Below are positions 22,398 to 34,660 of a stretch of DNA of 64,000 nucleotides, in pieces (positions within the stretch are counted from its first letter, which is position 1; each line of letters begins with the position of its first letter). The position numbers and the translations under genes were made by a program. Below the pieces are notes generated by a model. That model worked only from the letters and a program-made list of their open reading frames with translations. It did no database searches and was not told where the DNA came from. Origin of the DNA: Littorina saxatilis (Eukaryota; Mollusca; Gastropoda; Littorinimorpha; Littorinidae); the NCBI RefSeq assembly GCF_037325665.1, contig NC_090255.1, positions 30,962,950-31,026,949 on the forward strand, given 5' to 3'.

Positions 22398-25300
22398 CTT
22401 ATTTTTAAGTTATTTTCCCAAAAACCGTTTTTCTTCTTTTTTTCCCCCCCAAATGCCAAAAAAAGTCTAGGGTCGCGCGAAAAAATAGGGTCGGTCGGGA
22501 TACTGTAAACAGACTTTTTTTGTTGTTGGCCTTATGCAATTATCAAAAATAAACTGTTTTGTGATCAGACACAAATGCTCTAACGAATGACATCATTTTC
22601 TAATGTGTCAATTTCTTGTGACATAGCTAATATTACTCCTCACCTGAATAGCTTCCCCCTGAAGCATAGCTTTCTGGCTTGGGCTCCTGCTTCACTGCGC
22701 CCTGCAGGGGAGCTGTAGGGTCCAGCGTGTCCAAGAAATTCTGCTGCAAGCCCCACAACCCTTGCTGCGGGACTGCTGCAGGCTCCTGTTTGACTGCAAC
22801 CTGTCGCCCGACGCACACGCTCTGTATCATAGCCGCCTCCTGCAGCAGCAATTCTGCGGGCTCTTGCTTTACGTTGGATTGTGTGTGGAGAAGAAGAGGC
22901 TGCCTGGTGTTGCTTTGCGTCGAGGTTTGTGGAGCGATGAGGCTGTCCACTTCATCGTAAGCGGGGTTGGCCTGTGGCTGCTCAAGCTCAGAGGTGGGTT
23001 CCGTCTCGGATGAACTGTCTGTAGGGACGTCGCCGAGTTCCTCGGGGCACAGGAACACTTCGATGGGGCCCCGCACGCTCTTCAGCCAGATCTGTATGTC
23101 TTTCTGCTGACAGAGAGGGACTTCATTACATGAGCACAGCCTTACAAGGGGGGTCCGGGGGCATGCCCCCCTGAATTTTGTTCTCCAAAGAACCCAAATG
23201 GTGCAATTTGGTGTCATCTGAGCTCTAAATTTGCTATTACATTCAATTTTTAGAACCATGTTTGCCTCCATTTATTTTTTTCAGCGAACACTTTGGCTTT
23301 TTCGATGGAACAAAAAAAATGTCGGTGGAAATTTTCCCTTCGGCGGACAATTCCCATGCCCGATGTCTAAAAGTAGCAAACGAGAAGAAGAAGACTTTGA
23401 TGGGTTACCTCTTTAGGGTCCGGCACCTCCAGGCGAGTTTCTGGCGGAGCTTTGATGGCAATGACCGTCTGATCATCCAGAGACCTCAGGTTACGGATGT
23501 CCTGGTACGTTACATAGGCCAATGTGCGACAGTTAAGGCAAAAGACAATTCATCGGATGGGCAATGTATCACCAAACCCACACCTGCCAACCCTTATAAA
23601 ACCTCAAGTGTAGCAATTTACATTTGTTTTGGAATTGTCAGCATAGGAAACGTTTTAGTATACATGTAACATTGTTTAAAATTTATTCTCACAGCCACAT
23701 TTTGCAGAAGAAAAAAACATTTTAAAAAAGTTAACAGAAAAAAAAGCATAATGGCCAAAAGAGAGTGTCTGCAGTATCACTTTACAGTGTGGACAATGTT
23801 CTATGACAAGTTCTAACCACTACACAGAGTGAGAATCAGAAATGAGTAGCAGGACTCACACAAGAAAGCGCAAGTTGCATCCTTCATTGCTTGTGATTAT
23901 TTGTTTGAGCGTAGCAATTCTAAGCTTGGCATATCAGCGTAGCAATGCTGACAGCGTAACAGTTGGCGGCTCTGACAAACAGGCCTTGAACTGCAGGCTG
24001 ACAAAGCCATAAAGCGACCTGCACTCTCACAACACAGCAAAAGCAGGGAGACAAAGACAACGGTACATTTGTCCCCCTCAACCAAATTTTGATGGGACAT
24101 CATAGCGGAAGGTAAGAAGCGCAAGGCAGGCTAGGCGGTCCGAAAATGCAAAATATAGTTGTATTTGGTGCCATATGATGATATGCGAATGTGCCTGTGT
24201 TTCAGGGGGGTGTGGGTGTGTGTATGTGTGTGTGTGTGTGTCTGTGTGAGGTGTTTGCTCAGGTCTTTCCGAACATTGTACTCCCGTGAAAAGTGTGCAT
24301 GGGGTGACGCAGTGGTACGTAATCTCAGTGCGCCCTTTGACGCACTGAAGGGAATTCCAATGGGATGTTATGAGCACACTAGTAAATGAAACCCTGCAAA
24401 AGGATATCTGGCATTGTCGGCGTCCTCTGTGAGAACCCGCAGCTGGCGTGTACAGGTCTGTATCATGTGATCCAGGACGTTCTCCTTTGAGTCCATGTCT
24501 GCCACATCTGACAACAAACAACATGTGATAAAACAAAACGGCAAAGACAACTGTTCATTGGTATTGACACAGATTGTGTTCAATAATGGAAACAAAGTTT
24601 TCCTTATTGTTTTTCTCTTTTTTCCTTTTTTTTCAAAATGATTTTGTCACGTTGATCATATTCCGCCATGAAATTTCTGGCATGTTTATGTGAGGACTTA
24701 CCATAAGTTTTAAACGTGTGCTCCTTTTTAATGATGTTATATTATCAGGCATGGTACTGAAGGAATGGCAGTTTCAGCTGAAATAAAGCCGGGGGTCCAG
24801 GGGGCCGCTCAGGCCCCCTGGCGGGGTCAAATGTGTTTAGTGCCCTCTCCTTGAAGCTGAGAGGGATATAAGTGAAAGATAACAAGGCTTGAGTAAGAAA
24901 AAATAATAAACTCAAGTCAATCAGCAGATTTTTTTTTTTCTTCGGATTTTCGTTTTCGGCGGAAGAGTACCATGCCTGATTATCAATATCATGTGTGTGT
25001 TTATGAATAAAATACGGTTTAAACCAACTGTTCAAAACAATATTCGCATCAAAAGTGCATAGCTTAGGCCTAAAAAGAAATAGGTGTGGTTACGGTAACC
25101 CGACCTACCCTATTTTTAGGGGCCGACCCTATAACTTTTTATTACATTTGTCAAAAAACAAACAAACAACGAGTGCAGAAAACGCAATGAAAGCAAAATC
25201 GCCCGAGTCGCACACTTATTTCCCTGTCAAGTAGGTTTAATTTGTACACATTAGAAAAAAAAGTTTAAAAAAAAAAGTGATTGCCTACCTTCCTACCCTA

Positions 25301-28300
25301 TTTTTTGGGGCTATGTTACCGTAACCCTACCTTTTTTTTTTTTGGCCTTAGTTGATTAATCAGGCAAGGACTTTCTTCAGATCAGGTATTACAGTCTACG
25401 GATCCAGAAACAAGCTAACTCGCGCCGCGCCGTATAGTACTATAGTAAAAAAAAAAAATAATAAATAAATAAATAAATATATTTACTGCTTCTCAACATT
25501 GTCTGGTTTTGCAATTTCACAATGCTACTTATGACACAAACCCGTTTCCATTTGTACCCGCTTCTTGCAAAGTCTGAGTGTATATAATTCTGGACAACTC
25601 GCATTAACTACTTTGCTGTGATTTTTTTCAAGTTTGAAATTGGCGGAGTTTCTTTCCATGCCACAGGAGGAGAAGCAACAACACTTTCTACCCCACCTAT
25701 TTTGACCAAGTTGTTTTTCCCCCCGAGACTAGTGCTGCAGCAGGTCACCCAGAATAGTAGTAACTGTGTGGCAACTGTGTATCAACACGCTGGAATGCAG
25801 GCGTTAGATCGACGTTACAGGAAGCGACTGAAGCTAACAGTCTGAGCTGATATATCCGTACGTGGTCAGATAGAGCCATATGTGTGGATACGGATATATC
25901 CGTATGTGGGAGACAATGAGTTAAGCCTTACTTTCTAGCAAGTCGAAGCTACCAAATTTCTCACCACCTCAGGCAGACAGATCTGAGAACTAATAAAGTT
26001 AATTACCTGAATGAAGATGCATGGCAGCAGAGGTGATGTGATTGGATCCCCCATTGGAGGCTATGGAGTCCGCTGAACCCCTGCAGAAATCACAGTGCAG
26101 TAAACATTAGTTGTTATTCAACATCATTTTTGTGACCGCATCTTCTCTTGATTTTAATCAGAAGAACGGTCTTTGGTTGAAACAGAAAAGTCCAAGCACA
26201 TGATACAGATAGAATTACACAGTTGTCTCCCTTGCCTAGCCACCTTCACCTTAAATTTATTAAAGTCAAATGACTGTTAATGTCAATTCCGAGCTTGCAG
26301 TTGAAACGAAGATATTTCAAGTTTTGCTTACTAACTTTGAAGTTTATGTAGACTCCCGCGTTCACTCATGTTTTTAGCACGAGTGGATTTTTACGTGTAT
26401 GACCGTTTTTACCCTGCCATTCAGGCAGCATACGCCGATTTCGGGGGAGGCATGCTGGGTATTTTTGTGTTTCTATAACCCACCGAACTGACATGGATTA
26501 CAGGATCTTTTCCGTGCGCACTTGGTCTTGTGCTTGCGTGTACACACGAAGGGGGTTAAGTCACTAGCAGGTCTGCACATAAGTTGACCTGGGAGATCGT
26601 AAAAATCTCCACTCTTAACCCACCAGGCGGCAGCGACCGGGATTCGAACTCACGACCTCCCATTAGGAGGCTGACGTCTTACCACCACGCCCTTACTCTG
26701 TGTCAAATGCAAGACTTTCCTGATGCACTGCCACAGCGTTTGAGACAATTCAAGTGTCTTGGCTGCACAAATAACCTCAATATCGGAAAAGATGATTGTT
26801 TGTGTCTTTTCTTATACATCTATCCAAGCCTGCTTCAAATTTCAGATCCGTTTTAGCTTCACAACTGCACAGACATACCTCCATTGTATATTATTCTTGG
26901 CCTTTTTCTGAATCAAGTTGATTCCCTCTAGGACATTGGTGATGTCGTAAATCCTTCTCTTCTGAACTTCCAGCTGTTCAGACGCTCTGTTGAGGTCAAC
27001 CACCTGTAGAAAGACACATTTTTTACACCCTATCCCTGTAGCATTCAAAAAGCAGTGGAGTGGAACTTCCTTTTTTAAAGACCGCCAACCCTCTGCAAAA
27101 TGTAGGTCTTAAAAATAGCAAGTGTAATTAAAGGCAAACGAAACAGCAACTGTAATACTGATAGTCACAAAAAACCCATGATTGTTTACACAAAGTCAGC
27201 AAAACGCTAACATTCAATGTTAACAAGGAACATACAGTCAGACACAAGAACAGAAAATTGTCAAAAAGAGAAAATATGGTCTGACGAATCCAAAGTAACA
27301 CAAAATTTAGAAGATTTTATCAGGTTTTCTTTACCCTGATATGAGAAGAAGTAAATTGATTTACACAAACGGACTGTTGCTTACAGCTTCAAAATCAAGT
27401 CTTCTTCTTTTCTTCTTTTCGATCGCTGATCACACTTGGATTCCAGATCTTGAGATATAATTAGTCGTCCTCTGCAGCGCAACCACTGGCCCGTACAGCT
27501 TGTTGTGCAGGGACTCCGGCAATGGCCAGATTTCCTCTCTCAGCACCTGGTGGTTCCTGCAGTCTCGTAGGATGTGGGCCGTGTCCTGCTCTGCTTCTCC
27601 ACAAGAACACATGGGGGAGGGCACAACATGCAGCTTCCCGTGGAGATGCTGGTTAAGTCTGTTGTGTCCCGTTCTCAGGCGGAAGATGACCACCTGCTGT
27701 GGTCTGGATAGCAGGTGGTAGCTGTCCTGTGGCTGGGGCGTCCTGTGCAGAGACTTAATGATGGTCTTCATCTCTGTCAGGCTCACAGGGTTGTTCTCTT
27801 GCTCATCTTCTGCACCCAGCTTTGCCATCCTGTCCGCCTCTTCGTTTCCTTGTACACCACAGTGGGAGGGGATCCATTGCAGTACTGTCCTCAGGCTCTT
27901 GATGTTGTGTAGAGCGTGTTCCAGCTGAGGCAGTTTGCTACTGGTCATTGCTTGTAGTACTGACAGAGCGTCAGTCAGGAAGACCACCTGGTTGTCATGG
28001 TTGACTCTGTCGTTGATGGTGTATGCTGCATGGATCAGTGCTTGTACCTCAGCTCTGTAGTTTGTACAGTGGAGGCCTGTTGGTATAGCCTCTGCTTGCC
28101 TCTCTCCACTGGGGTACTGGACATACACCCCTACTCCTCCATTTTTGACGGCCTCTGTGGCTGACACATCAGTATACACCCGTATCCATGCTTCTTGGGG
28201 GTACCTTTCTTCAAGCATGGCAAGTCAGGGCTTTTTTTGTCGCATTGCTCTGCTCGTCCTTTGTTGTGAGGTAGGGGACACTGGTCTGTATGTCCAGGTT

Positions 28301-31300
28301 TCCTTGTCTGTCTTCCCAAGGAGGGGCGTCAAGGGAGAAAGATGGTGGCTCCACTAGCTCGGGCATCTCTGTCTGATGTTTCTTCTGCAAAGCCCTTGCC
28401 TCCAGAGCGAAGCTCGATCTTTTCAGCCTGCCTAAGGACATCTTCTTGAGTCTGTCACTCATTGGATGGTCATGAGTGCACTGGTACTTGGTGGCTTGTA
28501 CCATTGTTTTGCAGTCTCGCCTTTTGCTCACTGGAGGAATGCCAGTCACCTGTTCCATCTTCTGTATGGGTGTTGATTTCATTGCGCCCGTGATGATTCT
28601 AAAATCAAGTTAACGTGTCCATTTTTCATATCCATTGTGAACACCCCGAGAGTTTGAAAGTTTTCACCAAGAGGAGGAAGATTCTTATGCCCGAATACTA
28701 CATGAAAATAACATACCCCATCTGGAGCATTCCGCAGTAGACCAACAAATTTCTTGGTGAGCAGACCAAGGGAGGTGTCATATCTCGTCTTCTCCAAGGG
28801 AGATCGTCCCGAGCCTGCACGAAAAAATAGGTGTTTTGTTTCTGAACCGAACAATTACGCCATGGCCAAAGGCTCACCAACCCGTCCCTACCCATCGGGC
28901 ATCCCCTTCAAGATTTTCAGAAACAAATCACTCCACATTGAAGCAAGCCTTGTATTGTAAACACAATCTTCAACTGGTTTCATTAGGCAAAAAAAAAAAA
29001 AAAAAAAAAAAAGCGGTATCCCGACCGACCCTATTTTTTTTGCGCGACCCTAGACTTTCTTTTTTTTTGGCACTTGGGGTAAAAAAATAAAAAAAAATTT
29101 GGGGGGGCAAAATAACTTAAAAATATGGTTTTTGGGAGAAAAATAAATAAATAAAAAATAAATAAAAAATAAATAAAAAATCCCGACCTACCGACCCCAT
29201 TTTTTTGGCCTATGTTACCGTAAACAAACTATTTTGTTTTGTTGGCCTTAGTCAGCAGTGTATGCAGAAATTGAGATGGGCACAAAAGATGTACAAGTAA
29301 ATAATCCAACCTCTAAATATTATTCACTTATTTAGTTATTAATATCAAATCCATAAGGGAAAAAAAAAAGTTGGTTTACTTTTTTTCATTTCTCCAAAAT
29401 AATCCTTTGCCTTTGGCACATTCTGCAAACCGTAACAAGACAAACAAAAAACCACAAAAAAAGCTGACCTACCGACCCTCTTTTTCTGGTCACGTTACCC
29501 TTAACCAACCATTCTGTATTTAAATTCAATAATATTTTTATTTAAAATTTGTCTGATGGTTAGCGTCAACCACCAGCATGATCAGGGCTTAACCACAGGA
29601 CATGTCAATCAATACACTGCCTTGTCTCAACAGTTCTCCACACAAACCCTGGGTAAAAAAAGGGGCGGGTTTCAGTTTCACCAAGCCTTGCTATTTACAC
29701 ATAACATTCTGAAATTGTGCATGCAGGGCTTGTGCATGGAACTGAAACTGAAAGCTAAGTTTTCATCTGAAGCACTGAAGTTCAACATGCAAAAAGCTAG
29801 CTTGGGCAGTTTACCTCTTGGACTGCCATCTGCTACACTTCGCCGCCTCTTGCAGCTGGTGGGAGTTTTGAAGCCATCCTCTAGCTCAAGTTTCCGCTTG
29901 ACCTGTCAACATCCCAAAACTTACTCAGTAACGGCGATGTTCTCAGGCCACAGCGTCGAGTTATTTGAGCATACAAGTTATTTGAGCATACGTTCTTGAT
30001 CTGACCCGTGGCCGGTCAACTGGCATATGTATAGTTTTGACATGCAGGAGGTTTTCTGACAAAGCAATGTTGTTGTAGCCACGACAATTGGACCTAAACA
30101 TATTTTCAATCCAGGTCAAACTGACCTATTGTCTTCTTCTTCTTGTCGATCACGACCTATTGTCTTCTGAGTCTGGCAACAACGCCATGTTTATACCTGT
30201 ACTGATTACTACAATTCCCAAAGAATGCCAACACCTTTATACCCTGAGAGTGAGACTTCTAATGTTATAATTAAGCATTACTCCAAATATCAAAGTAATG
30301 TGGGTCAAGCTGACCCTGTTTCACAGTTAGCTGTCCAGCTTTGCATTTTGTCACTCGGTTTTGCATTCAACAATATATATGCTAACAATTGGTAGATCAC
30401 TGGAAGCTATTAGAAAGATTCATGTTGCAGGGTTCTTTGGTTCTTTAATAGTTTCTTACAGTTTGCACTAGCAGGTATCATGAAGCTGTGTTCTTCCGGG
30501 GGTCTTACTTTATGATATCTTTAATACTGTTTATTTGTTGTACTGTTAATTAAATGTACCACTACAATGTAGAACTCATGCAAAAGTATTAATAAATGGT
30601 GTACAAAGAACTTTAGATGCAACTGTGCATACATCTGCTCACCACAAGGCCATTCTTCAGATTCTGCACAAGTACTTGTTATTCTAAACACAATCGATTG
30701 ATCAGTGAATCACGTTTTCTATAACACTTTGCGATGGTAAACAGAGCAAACGAGCAGGGAAGACTTCAAACTAACACTGCCAAGGTGATCAATTCCAAAG
30801 TGGAAGTTACCCGCAACTTTGTGAAGTTTTGCTAGCTCCGTAAACTTGTTGTCCAAAACGTTATGACCTTTAATTAGTGAAACCGATAGTCGATACACGT
30901 AAAATAATGCACAAATACCCAGCCAGCACCCCGATATCGGTCCGATATCGGACCGATATCGGATACGATATCGGGTCGATATCGGATTCCGATATCGGTC
31001 CGATATCGGATTGCAAATCGGGTCGATATCGGACCGATATCGGATTACGACATCGGACCGATATCGACCCGATATCGACCCGATATCGGTCCGATATAGA
31101 GAATCGGTATCGGCCTCATATCAGATCCCGATATCGGCGCGATATCAAATCCCGATGTCAGATTGCAAATTGGGTTGATACCGGGTCAATATCGGATTAC
31201 GACATTGGTCCGATATCGGTCCGATATTGGTCCGATATAGAGAATCGATATCAGATCCCGATAGCGGACCGATATCGGATTGCAAATCCGGTCGATATCG

Positions 31301-31768
31301 GACCGATATCGGATTACGACATCGGACCGATATCGACCCGATATCGGTCCGATATAGAGAATCGGTATCGGCCTCATATCAGATCCCGATATCGGCGCGA
31401 TATCAAATCCCGATGTCAGATTGCAAATTGGGTTGATACCGGGTCGATATCGGATTACGACATTGGTCCGATATCGGTCCGATATCGAGAATCGATATCG
31501 GATCCCGATATCAGATCCCGATATCAGATTGCAAATCAGGTCGATATCAGTTTGATATCGGATCCCGATATCGGACCGATATCGGATACGATATCGGGTC
31601 GATATCGGATTGCAAATCGGGACGATATCGGGTCGATATCGGATTCCGACATTGGACTAATATTGGTCCGATATCGGTACGATATAGAGAATTGATATTG
31701 GCCTAACATCGGAAACCAATAATGGACCGATATCGGGAACCGATAAGGGTGGTGCCCTTCTATGGTGC

Positions 31769-31807
<39 letters not shown>

Positions 31808-33588
31808 TTTGCAACCATACTTCCCCCGGAACCTGAAAACTTTGGTTTCCTGGAAGCTGCCCGCAGAGTCGATGAAGCAAAACCAGCGAATAGTTGGCAT
31901 TAATTATCTGATCATCTTTGAACCTCTGACTTTACTTCTTGACTAATGAAAACATGCTTCATGCTTGGCAATTGCTTTCGCACTTGTTCGTCTTTGACCT
32001 GCACTAAAACTTGCTGTAATCCGTAAATATTAGATTTCTGGCCCAAGAACAGAAGAAAATTTAAAAGGAGACAGAAATGATAAGATGAAGTAGTTGATAA
32101 ACATTGTCACACAAGTACAAATGAAAGTGAGTCAATAAACATTGTCACACAAGTACAAATGAAAGTGAGTCAAAGGCAGAATGAGAATAATTTAATAACC
32201 AACTGTATCATTGAAAACACATAAGTTACCAATGCAACATAAACAAATTACAACTATCAATTAAAATTCAACAGTTAATACAATTAATAACTGACCTTGT
32301 GATAAGATAACTCATCCACTGAAATGTCATCCACTCTGCTGCCAAAGGACGGGCTTGAACCCATGACTCACAGCATTGCAGAGCAGACCACTAACCAATG
32401 GGTCCCCACCGAATAATTATGGAGTGTCACGATTCATGTGACCCATCAAAGTCAAAGTATTTAATTCCATAAGGCGATAGCCCCCTTGGAATAAGGAAAT
32501 AACAATAACTTCACAAAACGCATTCATGAATCAAATTAACACAAAGGAGACGGGAAAATCGTCGCAAACGGATAACCAGTTATGAAATCAATTATAACTA
32601 AATAAGTCTTTCGATTTGCAACAAACAACGGACTGGTCACGCAACGGTTCTGTCCAGTCATGATAATCAAAACAAATGATTGTTACGCTCCAATTCTTCA
32701 CAAGGGTGGGGAACGGGAAATGTTCAGACCATCTCTTTTATCCTCACGGTGCTTTCCTCGCTCATCCTCTGAAACATATCAGCTAGGTTAGACCATTGAT
32801 GTTCTTTGTCTCCGTCATATCTGGCATCGTCTGTCACCTTCCGCCTATCAGCGTCACTCGCAACAACATCACTCCGCACCATACAGCCTGAATCTGACAC
32901 TGTCAGCTGCGATTGAAAGTTGGAGACACACAACGTAGCACCACCGACGCACTTTTTCATGGCCGCCTTTGTCGAACATCAAAAACGCAGTATCGCCATT
33001 GTTCAGTCGCCACAACAGTCGGTATTGAACGATGTCAGCCCATTCTCCGACATAATTGCACATAGCATTTGTTCCAAAACAGTAGGCCTAGGGAATCCTT
33101 GCAGAGGCATTATATCATATATATATGTAGAGGCATTATATCACGTAGAGGCAAAATAACACAAAATGAAGAGAGAGTGAATCCGAGAGGCGTGTTCCTT
33201 GCTGGCTGTCAGCACATTAGCACTAATTTTATTTACCATCTTCATCTTAGTCCTCGTCCTCGTTTTCTGTGTTGATCTTCGACATCCTCCCACCATGTAG
33301 ACGATCCGACAATCCTGTCAACCACTTCGCAAGCACCTGTTCGAATTGCTTGTTGTCGGTTTGAATATATGGCGCTTCCTCACGGCCAGCTGCAGTAAAA
33401 AGATTAACCGTTATGAGTATGGCGCAACAAGATGATCATATAAAATGTTGACATTGTATGAACATGTTTGTGCTTTCATAAGGAGACATGCTGTCTGCAA
33501 AACCTCCCTCACCTTTCATTTGTTCTTCACCATTTCTTCCATCACTGGCAGATTTATTTGTCTACATTCAATGTGTGTGTGTGTGTGT

Positions 33589-33628
<40 letters not shown>

Positions 33629-34591
33629 GTATTTTTATAAATCTGAAAGAATAAAAACTGTTTATTATGCACAACAGAACCATAAAAGGATTCTTAGTTA
33701 AAATCACCATTTTATTTTTACAACAACAATAAAGAAAATCAGCAACCACCTAAACACACACAGTGACACAAACACACACAGTGACACACACACACACCTA
33801 AGAAACAAACACACTTTTTAGTCTCATATATTCCAAGAGAAAAAAATACATCAAGTCTCAATAATTAGCAAAACTATCTTCCAAGTTCATAGGCATAGGC
33901 GATACTCACTCAACGTTTTACGTGATGCATGATGATCGACTGTTTGGAACACTCTTGAAACCAGTCCAGTTCTGTCTTCCTCCTTCTGTCTTAGTATTGG
34001 ACTGTCCAGTCAGGATCGTTTCTGATGTTGTATAACATAGTGCTCTAGCAACTGCCTGTTTTCAATCTTCCCAACGCATTTCGCCATTTGTTTACTCAGT
34101 AACTGCTGGACAAGTAATTCTGAGTGACCTCCCGTGATCGCCAAGGGACATTACTCTCGGACTTTTCTCTGTCGAATCGAACTCAAGAAAGTTTGTACTG
34201 TATTTTTACCGTTTTTAACACTCCTGCAACTTCAAAGCCAGTGTGTCTGCTGATATAAGATAACATGCTGCACTTCAGCATATATCAGGACTACACAATA
34301 CAGATCTTATGACGCTGAGCGAATGGCAAATGGAACTTTCAGGTAATGTTACTTCACTGTGTGACTTGTGTTGTAAATTCATAATCATATTCATAAGTTC
34401 AGAATCCGTTGGCATTGTGATTGTTGACTTATTTTTGATACGAGTCACCAATATCAAAGCAATATCATGCATAACGATTGGAAAGGTGAATTTATCTCTC
34501 TTTCTCTTTCTTTCCTGCCTTCTGTCTTTCTAGTTTCTTGCTCTGTCTGTCTTTCTCAGTTTCAGTCTCTCTGTCTGTTTCTCTCTCCCTG

Positions 34592-34660
<69 letters not shown>

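Noticed and set aside
22679-23013. Plus-strand frames opposite E2F exon 8
   Set aside because: Shadows of the E2F coding exon, which has matching phases and known motifs.
24390-24400. GT-AG donor near the end of E2F exon 6 (reading on through PFAG)
   Set aside because: Breaks the conserved [11 protein letters not shown] sequence; the AT-AC pair restores it exactly.
30877-31695. 272-codon open frame across the GATATC array
   Set aside because: The unit is palindromic and lacks stops, so it reads open on both strands; composition is only the translated repeat.
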